Source: Streptomyces sp. NBC_01235
GTDB lineage: Bacteria > Actinomycetota > Actinomycetes > Streptomycetales > Streptomycetaceae
Assembly (NCBI RefSeq): GCF_035989285.1
Contig: NZ_CP108513.1
Span: forward strand, 9,920,001 to 9,984,000
Length of the DNA: 64,000 bases
Direction of reading: 5' to 3'
Positions 44,601-51,283 of the stretch are shown here, piece after piece. The notes under the pieces were generated by a model. That model was given only the letters and a program-made list of their open reading frames with translations, had not been told where the DNA came from and searched no databases. Position 1 is the first letter of the stretch. Every line of letters starts with the position of its first letter. The position numbers and the translations under genes are program-made.

Positions 44601-45190
44601 TGGAGCTGACGGACGTCCTGGCCGTGACCCTCCTGCTGGAGCGGCACGGCCGGAGCAGCCCCCTGCATGCGAGGGGCGCGGTCCTGCTCGCCCACCAACT
44701 GGGGTTGCGGGCGACCCGTTCGCTCCACGTGGAGCCGCTGGTCCGGTTCTGGGCCTCGCACGAGCGGCTGCGCACCGACCCCCGCCTGGCGAGACTCCCG
44801 TTCCCGGCCGAGATGGACGACACCCAGCTGCACACGGTGCGCTCCTACGGGAACGGACTGCTGAGCCAGACCGACGGCAGGGGAGAGGCCCACTCCGACG
44901 CACCCCTGGCCCGTGCCGCGCTCGCGGCGGTGGGTGACCTGCCGCCGGGCGAGGACCTGACGGAGGGCGCCGACTGGCTCTCCCCCCTGGCGGCCCTGGG
45001 CCGAGCCCTGCACCCGCCGAAGGGCGAGGCCACGGCCCAGACCGAGCTGGACCCCGGGCAGCGCGACCAGCTGCACACCTCGCTGCGCAACGCCCTGAAC
45101 CTCCCGATCCCCCTGCTGGCCCGCACCGGCACCGTCCCCGCCCCTCAGCAGCACCTCGCCCGGCTGGTCCTCGCGGAGGAGATCGAATGA
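35672..45190 (+). CDS. Giant 3172-residue protein of unknown function, partner of the CHAT peptidase
   Basis: One uninterrupted frame with normal Streptomyces codon use and a clear GAGGAG ribosome site before its GTG. I recognise no catalytic motif (no Walker A, helicase, nuclease or kinase signature). Residues 1 to about 1000 look alpha-helical and HEAT-like (EKLVECEPSLRLHGLAYVLA; ALANRLGRLPLLVAVDAVLS). Residues about 1030-2900 are beta-rich, with many small-barrel-like segments (RTVLGVVCARG, VRVAVDGVPGYVVDG, FAVRSLGRPGPG). The last 250 residues are helical again (EARQALRRWLTEHG). There is no signal peptide or obvious membrane segment. Its size and place after a CHAT peptidase suggest a scaffold, sensor or proteolytic substrate; this is inference. 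Confidence 0.85.
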   Translation: MLAAWYLCSCLGLTIRQSADYLDILEILRSTKSDEHQLAAAVEKLVECEPSLRLHGLAYVLAAARRPESGGPESGGRALGVGAHAMATRLCEGLVEWAAPADAEMRRTLTDLLKESLDGSPQPRYVERVAELLRACDQRAASVPTEAIPYQDLDGTVRETLALTLLVAAVAQDPPGAARYCVGDDRPEVVTDALANRLGRLPLLVAVDAVLSASPGEADDVVRTAVWHAGQGSADLEPDLLTAVARSWFPARAQGGDNASAEDPQDGQDQHDHDPQDLAKRFETELGTGLLLRGWAGDRRGAGARAREVLARLGCGSAGLSDARVRTALWQLVLWELFAEDAPAQALVSAARWWGAPARYEKRTLAGGALAVLPSAEATDSERQTAVDWIGTMVRRPYRPGGAPSVTGRDDPDGLAPHVVCSPWMWRGDNRFTLGPKRDSPASWYRGWDHLDLLRVMALAPVAVRLLREAHDPVPAPDTEGRRPTDPAVAFLFHAKDVFADSSCRFFLNALRTQSRPHDLTVDVRLAALVMHGHLTVGRAGRGLYPEIPVSVFADFLIDGPGDVGEAEEKSQWYHLFSRPALNGVRDWITDSAAGARLTGTDEAHGPHWFDGSVPHARRVLTTAVDRLLPVDRVEDAEKALKEGKGSRRKTYASTKPFLRSLGEDFTPDLVTAALAEIDRDWMSRLDQLIEWHRGDRETARRRGEAVPPGLRLDDLLVAERYEAQTWQHYQGKIDLLVPDPFDPAEWQHYREPFERFLTDIGAVPLTLQTLRVAALLNAERPESIADGERWVTSWQRLMDSVTHRNHLGRFIRRAALEMFRTPDRGVDAQDRVRRVLERVVGAVVAFSAEAPRYYQLLLSEEALRPGADAARPLPPEGMNRLREQALDAIRRRNWHAQRSPEPTTGPWEVIEGRRARADVEAQVRAFVAAAATTRLTSDPGKTLGDTFVRSWERYALSLPGRPGDERADPRLVVAQGLRHRTGEAWSGLGPWKLEPEENGRDGSGAIDLGALSPDERQARLEAWRGSPQPRTVLGVVCARGAAPTGARINWGAESPLPADDGGHLGVGDPCVVQVEWDPAGQVWQQADGDKARRAGRADPCDGEVRGAGVRNDDGTVRVAVDGVPGYVVDGGAAAVLWEPDLSQVVARQGGSASPDALSTLARWDGASGRWLPVDRSLTELVADDLPYRAPGDRSATVLVYAGDAEADSAEESGARRFSTVAGRSYLLRPQDWADPEALTAVLTPSARGPVAPEQDELQEKEAAPVPGMLVYVALGKGPDPRLDLLPDPPEGAERRWPALASGDCRDTRNVDWLGLFDEPEARPWRATPDPDDARAGQTPLWRVRVDDLTGYPTGAGFPHRVIVDGVESGTGPERLFQPRPWDEPAARAARVTGELLRVQRLDDAEQPPSGARFDAFWQVEPRDTFAVRSLGRPGPGPRTVGALAGAGFPVLLERSGLLFEDKAVPGLTMSVTKVTAMTPSPGRDTAPLPDRDLCANLGSTTPPGTGVEGVVVKLIPLLDGTVDSYDVWLRAPGEEPRPCALPAAAFRAPVRDAGTTFRGTRTQDGWLFTPRQVRGTPLHPVGNLPEPPGKPWEFQGLVGRPGHQESALYARRDTGEIVMAPPPAERPRPRVTVRAALGTYPVRSREMSLVLARIGTSDAVGTLPSLLAGKIVAAGKVPITGTHFEITSDGPHEDGPAAGHPIGLHRCFDVGPGPRTAPKAAPHRPRTQKDLWRQAYDDGEPLTETGVLSGRTLVVRGHRVPVRRDDMPFVRAVGYSLDEVRARIVVQDGELVASTSEVPPLDAAEFARHLSTTLSAKKGQVCELRRRLHLYYVGTFQKNGETLWRFEWGRGYTVALRRDELTCDGAPCGEAFPLFHGDQLLRLRYHEEAGSGRVTVDFRSDDIRVQAGTRVAHEAQDDGFVHQVTVFADPSTGQVRIRRVRLTPRFVPRADERFQDVNIAAHLSRHDQEKVLRLLGDSAQATELCVLARFEHKKYFDTKGERRIFRYVEPRFIGAHDAGGPARNRLFMVADGITRDADGTYLTLKLPESVRQPEGTELKVRVYPRDFSVRPNLLPRIYDEVGANGTDEESDPALQYRGVVFLVEVTQGAAPGTWRGILTSAPARDARTLVSAVRQAGGSLLAVVADDKGRTVEVLPGVVFELPQESGKFAGKEGKGALVRLFPRGGEGLFVGLAQRPDHEYLHRDGRGGRAALIEQHASRGDSPAAFRVRGLPALSVGVTDALASRLRRTPRPLTAVLLRSGGKVTAAFPGPRAQVRAGRVDTGNKDSAEAVLRPLRLGGGEAPEGPVPWSRLTFADGTAEDLRARWGRRRPDGAKGTGAAEYWRAPLFFDDDGNGGWTLRYRPERLLRNFALPATTLTEVPRPPGPDWYTVAGPARDSRGIAYGLWLELSPGRVIEVHGRLVTGPSGHPLADLSWDRFGPGDQVRLEVVRGALAAPRGLRLSDWRPGPRAAWSAGLRDRVWLPVRAVPGRNGVELGAKHFRCRYPVVDPASGLAPGGTLHSAMPGATAVVLDSATNILSGAPEAGPAPGDCALLGLDPQGSPTLLGLPHRRVELSAAAEGWPGGGWLRDLIAGQPAVLLEQLGCLPVTVEQWGEESVTVSRRLQPTGTLPERATMLCTALAESGGDLVVRCGGALHLLPLREVVPGLPDELAVDAARFLSGRSPHEEREDVRGRRLWCRSMLPADRDREAGVGPVLHVRLPLAPLPPHADELHATPRGVLVPSDGPDRPPHGLLLEADRDRRWHWMPTERASWLPDPTAGELRAALVDGARPLRVRRLADDTVSVLHARDVERARLALRPGTRLRVAPGGDRERAADGPQPRVARALPTGVVVQLRADSKKGAGAGEPLWCEVERLDTGPGRGTVGVVPVGLRRHRVDLPKRLAEKVATDAANRQASLLATCADEEVVAEAYRLPRAPEVPLSPEARQALRRWLTEHGVAAYHLAPDPEAADLDLELTDVLAVTLLLERHGRSSPLHARGAVLLAHQLGLRATRSLHVEPLVRFWASHERLRTDPRLARLPFPAEMDDTQLHTVRSYGNGLLSQTDGRGEAHSDAPLARAALAAVGDLPPGEDLTEGADWLSPLAALGRALHPPKGEATAQTELDPGQRDQLHTSLRNALNLPIPLLARTGTVPAPQQHLARLVLAEEIE

Positions 45191-45227
45191 ACGGCCACTT
45201 GTGCTGACCCGTACCCGTTGCCGAACG

Positions 45228-45249
45228 CCCGGCCACATGCGTGGCCGGG
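45228..45249 (+). terminator. Hairpin between the giant gene and the lipoprotein gene
   Basis: CCCGGCCAC-ATGC-GTGGCCGGG, perfect 9-bp stem with a 4-nt loop, 37 nt after the giant-gene stop and 25 nt before the lipoprotein start codon. It is either a terminator or an attenuator that lowers expression of the distal genes. Confidence 0.65.
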
Positions 45250-45274
45250 AAGAGCGCCGGAAACGGAGTTGTAC

Positions 45275-45718
45275 GTGCTTCAGCAGTCCACGGCCCACCT
45301 CGTGCGCGGTGCCGCACTGGCCGGCAGCCTGGCCCTGCTTCCCCTCGCCACCGGTTGCGGCGGCGGCGAGGACGCCACGGCCGAGAAGAGCACGCCCACG
45401 CCCACAGCGGTGACCGCCGCTCCCGCGGCCGGGGTCGTGGCGCCGGCGAAGGTCGAGGTGATCGCCGGCCTGACCGGCTGCACGGCCAAGATCCGCATCG
45501 AGGCGGACGAACTGCGCCAGGGCGTCTGCCACACGGAGGAGGCCGACTACACCATCACCACCTTCCCCGAGGAGCGGTTGAAGGACACCTGGCTGGAGTC
45601 CGCCGGCGTCTACGGGGGCAAGTACCTCGTGGGCTCCCGCTGGGTCGTCAGTGCCCAGCCGAAGCTGCTGGAGCGGCTGCGGACCGAACTCGGGGGCACC
45701 ATCCAGCAATTGGGCTGA
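45275..45718 (+). CDS. Small secreted lipoprotein, unknown function
   Basis: Protein of 147 aa with a lipoprotein signal (GAALAGSLALLPLATGC, lipidated Cys28) followed by a Thr/Pro/Ala linker. The folded part contains two Cys (LTGCTAKIR and RQGVCHTEEAD) that could form a disulfide, then KYLVGSRWVVSAQPKLLERL. The GTG start is fixed by ACGGAG seven bases upstream and by the signal peptide; the frame is open farther upstream. It is 12 bp before the FGE-like gene, so the two form an operon. Confidence 0.75.
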   Translation: MLQQSTAHLVRGAALAGSLALLPLATGCGGGEDATAEKSTPTPTAVTAAPAAGVVAPAKVEVIAGLTGCTAKIRIEADELRQGVCHTEEADYTITTFPEERLKDTWLESAGVYGGKYLVGSRWVVSAQPKLLERLRTELGGTIQQLG

Positions 45719-45730
45719 GATCATCTGCTC

Positions 45731-46402
45731 ATGAACACGGGGACGCAGTACCGGATGATCGCCGTTCCGCCGGGGCGGGTCACGCTCTCGGACCGGCGGA
45801 CACACCGCAGTTGGGCGGTCGAGGTGGCGGGCTGCCAGCTCGGGGAGTACCCCGTCACCCGGGAGCTGTACGCGCGCGTCACCGGCCGGTCCGCGGACGG
45901 CGCCGGGGGAGACCGGCTGCCCGCCGAGAGCGTGTCCTGGTGGGACGCGGTGCACTTCTGCAACACCCTGTCCCTGCGCGAGGGGCTGACGCCGGTGTAC
46001 GACGTCCGGGCCGAGGGCGAGGCCGTCGCGTGGGACGCCTTGGCCGACGGGTACCGGCTGCCCACCGAGGCGGAGTGGGAGCACGCCTGCCGTGCGGGCA
46101 CCGACGGGCCGCGCTACGGGCCGCTCGGAGACATCGCCTGGTACCGGGAGAACTCCGGGGAACGGATCCGTGAGGTGGGTGGCAGACTCCCCAACCCGTG
46201 GGGTCTGCACGACATGCTCGGCAACGTGTGGGAGTGGTGCTGGGACCTCTACGATCCCGAGGTCTACGGCACCTACCGGGTCCTGCGCGGCGGCGGCTGG
46301 TTCGACGAGCACTGGAGCTGCCGGGCCTCCGTACGGCGTCGCAGCCACCCGACGTTCCGGGTGGACGACGTCGGCTTCCGCCTCGCGCGGACGGCGGACT
46401 GA
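45731..46402 (+). CDS. FGE/SUMF1-fold protein (formylglycine-generating-enzyme family)
   Basis: Protein of 223 aa with the complete FGE-sulfatase fold: YPVTRELYARV, SVSWWDAVHFCNTLS, YRLPTEAEWEHACRAG, NPWGLHDMLGNVWEWCWD, VLRGGGWFDEHWSC and a final DVGFRLAR. True FGEs bind copper with two Cys spaced C-x4-C; here the first is present (WSC) but the second position is Arg (RASVRRR), and no sulfatase gene is nearby. It is therefore more likely a non-FGE member of the fold, a binding domain of the type seen in conflict systems. Confidence 0.85.
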   Translation: MNTGTQYRMIAVPPGRVTLSDRRTHRSWAVEVAGCQLGEYPVTRELYARVTGRSADGAGGDRLPAESVSWWDAVHFCNTLSLREGLTPVYDVRAEGEAVAWDALADGYRLPTEAEWEHACRAGTDGPRYGPLGDIAWYRENSGERIREVGGRLPNPWGLHDMLGNVWEWCWDLYDPEVYGTYRVLRGGGWFDEHWSCRASVRRRSHPTFRVDDVGFRLARTAD

Positions 46403-46415
46403 CCGGCGCAGGCCC

Positions 46416-46560
46416 TCAGGGGCGCGGCCAGGGGCGGCCGCCGATGGCCTCGATGCCGTTGTTGAAGCGCCGCAGACAGGCGGCGAAGGCGGCTCTGTCC
46501 TCGTCGGACCAGTCGCGCATCACCTGGTCCAGGACCTCGACGATTCCCTCGCGCTCGGCC
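46416..46560 (-). pseudogene. C-terminal remnant of a MarR-family regulator
   Basis: The minus strand reads EREGIVEVLDQVMRDWSDED, then RAAFAACLRRFNNGIEAIGG and a stop at 46416, a typical MarR C-terminal helix pair. The helix-turn-helix part and start are absent. It ends exactly where the truncated MFS gene begins on the other strand, so both lost their 5' ends in a single deletion. Confidence 0.75.
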
Positions 46561-47896
46561 GCAGATCCTGGACACCTCGTCCTCGAACGCGGCCTGGGTG
46601 ATCACGGTCACCCTGCTGGTGGCGGCCGTGTGCGTGCCGGTCGTCGGCCGCCTCGGCGACCTGGTGGGCAAGCGCCGGATGCTGCTCGCCTGCTCCGTAC
46701 CGTTGGTCGTCGGCTCGGTGGTGTGCGCCTTCGCCTCCGACGTCGTGACGATGATCGTGGGACGCGGTCTGCAGGGCATGGGCATGGGCATGGTGCCCCT
46801 CGGCATCGCGCTGCTGCGGGACGTCGTACCGGCCGAGAAGCTGAGCGGTTCCATCGCGCTGGTCAGCGCCTCCATGGGCATCGGCGGCGCCATCGGCCTG
46901 CCGCTGGCCGCCGCGGTCGCCCAGTACGCGAACTGGCGCGCGCTGTTCTGGGGCTCCGCCGCCCTGGCCGCCGTCGTCGCCGTGCTGATCTTCAAGCTCG
47001 TCCCGGACGTCCCCGCCGGTGCCAAGGGCCAGCGCTTCGACCTGCCCGGCGCGCTCGGCCTCGGCGTCGGTCTGGTCGCTCTGCTGCTCGCGGTCTCCAA
47101 GGGCGCCGACTGGGGCTGGGGCTCGGCCACCACGCTCGGCCTGTTCGCCGTCGCCGTAGTGGCGCTGCTCGGCTGGGGGGTGTGGGAGACGCGCACCACC
47201 GACCCGCTGATCGACCTGCGCACCACGGCCCGCCCCCGGGTGCTCCTCACCAACGTCGCCTCGGTCTTCGTCGGCTTCGGCATGTACGCGAGCATGCTGG
47301 TGATGCCGCAGCTGCTGCAGTTCCCGGAGGCCACCGGCTACGGCCTCGGGCAGTCGATGCTGGCGGCCGGTCTGTGGATGGCGCCCGGCGGGCTGATGAT
47401 GATGATCGTCTCCCCGCTCGGCGGAAAGCTCACCAACGCCCGCGGCCCGAAGTTCACCCTGGTCTGCGGCACCCTGGTGCTGGCCGCCGGCTACTTCGCC
47501 TCCATGGCGCTGATCGGCTCCGCCTGGGGCGTCATGCTGGTCACGATCATCACCAGCAGCGGCGTCGGTCTCGCCTACGGCGCCATGCCCGCCCTGATCA
47601 TGAGCTCGGTGCCGCTGACGGAGACCGCCGCCGCCAACGCCTTCAACACCCTCATGCGCTCACTGGGCACCTCGATCGGCTCCGCCGTCATCGGTGTGAT
47701 CCTCGCCCAGATGACCACGGCCATGGGCGGCCACACCTTCGCCTCCGAGGACGGCTTCCGCACCGCGCTCCTCGTCGGCGGCGGACTCGCCCTGGTCTCC
47801 GCGGCCATCGCCGCCGTCATCCCCGCCGCCCGCACCGCGGCGGCCGGCGAAGGCGCGGCCGACCCGGCCGTCGCGCCCGAGCAGGCCACGGTCTGA
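46559..47896 (+). pseudogene. 5'-truncated MFS drug-efflux transporter (DHA2/EmrB-QacA type)
   Basis: The frame begins abruptly at PQILDTSSSNAAWVITVTLL, which in intact homologues follows the first transmembrane helix (VNVALPQI..). The remaining 13 or so helices are intact, including GRLGDLVGKRRMLL (motif A) and GRGLQGMGMG. No start codon or ribosome site fits; a GTG at 46598 would yield a protein lacking helix 1. The promoter was lost together with the divergent MarR gene. It ends at a strong terminator at 47907. Confidence 0.75.
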
Positions 47897-47906
47897 AGCG
47901 CCGGAC

Positions 47907-47937
47907 GACGGGGCACCCGTACGCCGGGTGCCCCGTC
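47907..47937. terminator. Bidirectional terminator after the MFS gene
   Basis: GACGGGGCACCC-GTACGCC-GGGTGCCCCGTC, perfect 12-bp stem with 7-nt loop, between convergent MFS and response-regulator genes. Confidence 0.85.
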
Positions 47938-47966
47938 CGTACGTCGCAGGCGAGGTCCAGCACGGC

Positions 47967-48617
47967 TCAGGCGAGGTCCAGCAGCCCCCGGCGCACCGCC
48001 TCCGACACCGCGGCCGCCCGGTTGTCCGCCCCCAGCTTGCGGTAGACCCGCACGAGGTGCGTCTTGACGGTGGCCTCGCTCAGGAACAGTGCCTCGGCGA
48101 TGGACCGGTTGCTCAGCCCGTCCGCCAGCAGCCGCACCACCTCCACCTCCCGCCCGCTCAACTCCCGTGCAGGAGCGGGCACTTGGGCGACCAGTTCGCC
48201 CACCACCTCCGAGCCGAGCCCGAGCGCCCCGGCGGCCACGCCGCGCACGGCCCGGAACAGCTCCTCGGGCGGACCGGCCTTGAGGACATAGCCCCGCGCC
48301 CCCGCCTCCAGCGCCCGCACGACATCGACCCGTCCCGAGTAACTCGTCAGCATCACCACCGGGACCCCCGGCACCGCGACCCCCAGTCTGCGCACCGCCT
48401 CGATCCCGTCGATCTTGGCCCCGGCGCCGCCCGCGAACCTCAGGTCCATCAGCACCACGTCCGGGACCAGCGAGGCCGCGAGCCGCACGGCCTCCTCCCC
48501 GGTGCCGGCCTCGGCGACCACCTCCAGGTCCGGCTCACCCTCGAGCAGGGCCCGCAACCCGGCCCGCACGACGGCGTGGTCGTCCGCGAGCAGCAGACGC
48601 AACGGAGCACCGGTCAC
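47967..48617 (-). CDS. NarL/FixJ-family response regulator
   Basis: Regulator of 216 aa. The receiver domain has LLLADDHAVVR, phosphoacceptor Asp in VVLMDLRFAGG, and VVMLTSYSG. The C-terminal LuxR-type HTH reads LSGREVEVVRLLADGLSN, ALFLSEATVKTHLVRVY. GTG start overlaps the kinase stop as GTGA. It is partner of the kinase just upstream; targets unknown. Confidence 0.93.
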   Translation of the reverse strand: MTGAPLRLLLADDHAVVRAGLRALLEGEPDLEVVAEAGTGEEAVRLAASLVPDVVLMDLRFAGGAGAKIDGIEAVRRLGVAVPGVPVVMLTSYSGRVDVVRALEAGARGYVLKAGPPEELFRAVRGVAAGALGLGSEVVGELVAQVPAPARELSGREVEVVRLLADGLSNRSIAEALFLSEATVKTHLVRVYRKLGADNRAAAVSEAVRRGLLDLA

Positions 48618-49873
48618 CGGGCGGCCACCGCACTCGGCGCGCCGGCCGGCCGGGCCGCAGCCGACGCGGGCACCGTGGCCCGCACCCACGTACCCCGCCT
48701 CGGCGCGCTGCCGACCTCCAGATCGCCACCGCACTCACGCAGTCGGGCCCGGGCCGCCGGAAGTCCGAGCCCACGGCCCGGCACCGCAGCGGTCCCGCCC
48801 CGGCCCACGTCGAACCCCGCGCCGTCGTCGCGCACTTCGAGCTCCACCCGGTCGGCGTGCCCGTGCAGGGTGACCAGGACGTTCACCGCGCGGGCGTGTT
48901 CGCGCACGTTGGCCAGGGTGCTCTGGGCGACCCGGAACAGGGTCGCGGCCGCCTGGCCGTCCAGGGCGGGGCGGGGTGCGCCCAACGAGCGGAACCGTAC
49001 CCGGGCCACCGCTCCCTCCGCCTGCGCGCGAGCGCACAGCAGCCGCAGCGCGCCCTCCAGACCGGCCTCGTCCACGGCCGACGGCGTCAGGTCCCGGATG
49101 ATCCGGCGGGTCTCCGCGAGGTTGGCGTGCAGACCGTCGGCGACGGCGCGGACCCGGGTCCGCGCCACGTCCGGACGGGCGTCCCAGTCACGTTCCGCCG
49201 CCTGGAGCAGCATGACCCCGCCGGCGAGTTCCTGGGCCAGCGTGTCGTGCAGGTCCCGGGCGATCCGGGCTCGTTCCGCCAGCACCCCGGCCTCACGCTG
49301 CTGCCGGGCGAGCACGTCCCGGGTGCCCCGCAACTCCTCCACGAGCCGCAGTCGTTCGGCGGCGTCGCGCTGCAGGGTGCGGTACAGGGCCACCGTGCCC
49401 CACACCGCCGCCACCGGGATCAGCACGATCTCCGGGTCGAACTGCCCGACGCTGCGGATGAGCTGACCGGCCAGCACGACGGTGAGCACGGCCACCGCCA
49501 CTCCCGCCGCCCGGCGGCCGAGCGCCCGCAGCGCCGCGCAGGCCAGAGGCACCGCGCACCACACGTAGGCGGCGGTGAGCGACGCGGGAGCGAGGAGGAC
49601 GAGGACGGTCCACAGCGCCACCAGCGTGGCGACCCACCCGGGCCGGCCGTACCGCCCCAGCCGGTCGCCGGCCGCGAGCCCGCCCGCGTACACCAGCGCC
49701 AGCAGCCCGCTGACGGTCACGATGTCCCAGCACAGCCCGATCCTCAGCTGCACGAGCCGCACGAGACCGGCGCCGACGACGACGAAGAACGTCAGATGAC
49801 TGAAGTGGGCCAACGCCGACCGGCTCCCGTGGACGGTCCTCGCAGAGGTACGGACGGGAGCGCGGTCGGACAC
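48614..49873 (-). CDS. NarL-type sensor histidine kinase
   Basis: Membrane kinase of 419 aa. Five to six N-terminal helices (HLTFFVVVGAGLVRLV, LALVYAGGLAAG, WVATLVALWTVLVLLAP) form an integral-membrane sensor with no large extracellular loop. The HisKA_3 phosphoacceptor is in RIARDLHDTLAQELAGG, and the ATPase part has EVRDDGAGFD and RGLGLPAAR. GTG start (VSAVSD context, the third V codon is GTG) is preceded by AAGGGG. Forms an operon with the response regulator. Confidence 0.9.
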   Translation of the reverse strand: MSDRAPVRTSARTVHGSRSALAHFSHLTFFVVVGAGLVRLVQLRIGLCWDIVTVSGLLALVYAGGLAAGDRLGRYGRPGWVATLVALWTVLVLLAPASLTAAYVWCAVPLACAALRALGRRAAGVAVAVLTVVLAGQLIRSVGQFDPEIVLIPVAAVWGTVALYRTLQRDAAERLRLVEELRGTRDVLARQQREAGVLAERARIARDLHDTLAQELAGGVMLLQAAERDWDARPDVARTRVRAVADGLHANLAETRRIIRDLTPSAVDEAGLEGALRLLCARAQAEGAVARVRFRSLGAPRPALDGQAAATLFRVAQSTLANVREHARAVNVLVTLHGHADRVELEVRDDGAGFDVGRGGTAAVPGRGLGLPAARARLRECGGDLEVGSAPRRGTWVRATVPASAAARPAGAPSAVAAR

Positions 49874-49976
49874 GGCAGAAACCCCTTGGACGCCCTTGGA
49901 GATGATCCGTTCGAACAGGGGAGCCGAGTCTATCCGTCGGCTGTAGGGCCGGTGTGAGAACGGCGGGTGCCGTCCG

Positions 49977-51128
49977 TCACGCCCCCGGGTGCAGTCCGAG
50001 CACACCCGGCGTCGGGTCACCCTTGACCTCGCCGAAGTACAGGGCGAACGTCTGCTTCAGACGCTCCACCTCGGCCCGGTCGGACATGAAGCGGGGGAAG
50101 CCGTCGATGTTGGCGTTGCGGTACTCCCAGACCGGCTTCAGACCGGCCGGGGGAGTGATGTCGGTGCGCACCGACCAGCCGTTGAAGGAGTTCTGCTGGG
50201 TGGCCGTGGACAGCTGCCAGTTGAGGTAGAGCTTGGCGGCCGTGGTGTTCGCGGCCTGCTTCAGGATCGCCGCCCGCTGGCCCCACGCCATGAACGGGGC
50301 GCTGTCGGGGACGACCCACTTCACGGGACCCGTGGCGAGCGGCGCGCCCGAGCCGCCGACGCCGATCGCGTACTGCCCGGCGCGCACGGCGTCGCCGGGC
50401 GAGTTGCTGCCGCGCGCGAACCGGACGTCCTGCGCGGCCAGCCCAGCCACCCAGTCCCAGCCGTAGTGCTTGACGTAGAGCGAGTACAGGAACAGGACGG
50501 CGTCGTCGTCGTGCGGGAACGACGAGGCGATCCTCCCCTTCCACTTCGGGTCGACCAGGTCCAGCGGGGTGCGCGGCGCGTCCGAGCCCACGGCGTCCGG
50601 CCCGTACATGAAGCTGAAGCCGATCGCCGCGACCGCGACCCACGCGCCCTGCGGGTCCTTGAACGTGTCGTGGACCTTCGAGAACCCGGCGGGCCTGTAG
50701 TGCAGCAGACGGCCCTGGGTCTTCCAGCGGGTGAAGTCCTGGAGGGTCTGAAGCTGGACCACGTCGGGGACGAGGGTGCCGGTGGCGAGCTGGTTGTCGA
50801 CGCGTACGTCGTGGTACTTGCTGTAGTCGACGATCAGCTTCAGGTCGATGCCCGGGAAGGCCTTCAGGAAGGCCGCCTTGGTGCCGTCCTGCTGGGTGGG
50901 GGTGTCCCCACCGGCGTAGACGACGAGTTTGCCGCCTTCCGCGAGCGCGGCCTTGTACAGCTCGTCGAGCGACCTGGTCTCCTCGCCGCCGGAGCCGGTC
51001 CGACGGGGAGAGGCGGCCGAGGTGGTCGCGGTGGACGCGGAGGCGGGGGGCGTACCGAGGGCGCCGACGCCGAGGGCGGCACCCGCCCCGGTCGCGAGGA
51101 GACGCCTTCTGCTGGGGAAGCCGGTCAT
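49977..51128 (-). CDS. Orphan ABC-transporter substrate-binding protein (iron/AfuA-like)
   Basis: Exported binding protein of 383 aa. The N-terminus has a twin-arginine signal (SRRRLLATGAGAALGVGALG) without a lipobox. The mature region reads LYKAALAEGGKLVVYAGGDT, FLKAFPGIDLKLIVDYSKYH and DPKWKGRIASSFPHDDD, typical of the Fe(III)/2-aminoethylphosphonate-type family. No permease or ATPase gene is adjacent, so it must use a transporter encoded elsewhere or act as a sensor. A 16-bp palindrome lies 134 bp upstream of its start. Confidence 0.85.
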   Translation of the reverse strand: MTGFPSRRRLLATGAGAALGVGALGTPPASASTATTSAASPRRTGSGGEETRSLDELYKAALAEGGKLVVYAGGDTPTQQDGTKAAFLKAFPGIDLKLIVDYSKYHDVRVDNQLATGTLVPDVVQLQTLQDFTRWKTQGRLLHYRPAGFSKVHDTFKDPQGAWVAVAAIGFSFMYGPDAVGSDAPRTPLDLVDPKWKGRIASSFPHDDDAVLFLYSLYVKHYGWDWVAGLAAQDVRFARGSNSPGDAVRAGQYAIGVGGSGAPLATGPVKWVVPDSAPFMAWGQRAAILKQAANTTAAKLYLNWQLSTATQQNSFNGWSVRTDITPPAGLKPVWEYRNANIDGFPRFMSDRAEVERLKQTFALYFGEVKGDPTPGVLGLHPGA

Positions 51129-51261
51129 GCTGGGGAGACCTCTCTGGACTCTTGGGGGGTGGGAGACCGGGCGCCACGGTCGAGGTCGATTCTGCCGGGC
51201 CCGGCGGCCGGTTCGTGTCGTCCGGACGGAGCGGATGACGGGCGTACGGTGCAATCCCCGT

Positions 51262-51277
51262 TCAACCGATCGGTTGA
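51262..51277 (-). promoter_or_regulatory. 16-bp palindrome upstream of the orphan SBP
   Basis: TCAACCGATCGGTTGA, perfect palindrome, between the end of the PucR-like gene and the SBP start. The style (AACCGATCGGTT core) resembles TetR-family operators; no cognate TetR gene is adjacent. Confidence 0.55.
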
Positions 51278-51283
51278 CGCCCC

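Noticed and set aside
45731..46402. A genuine sulfatase-activating FGE
   Set aside because: One of the two copper-ligand Cys is replaced by Arg and no sulfatase is encoded nearby.
31440..46402. A gasdermin or CRISPR type III-E system built around the CHAT protein
   Set aside because: No gasdermin-sized protein, Cas7-11-like protein or repeat array is present in the cluster.
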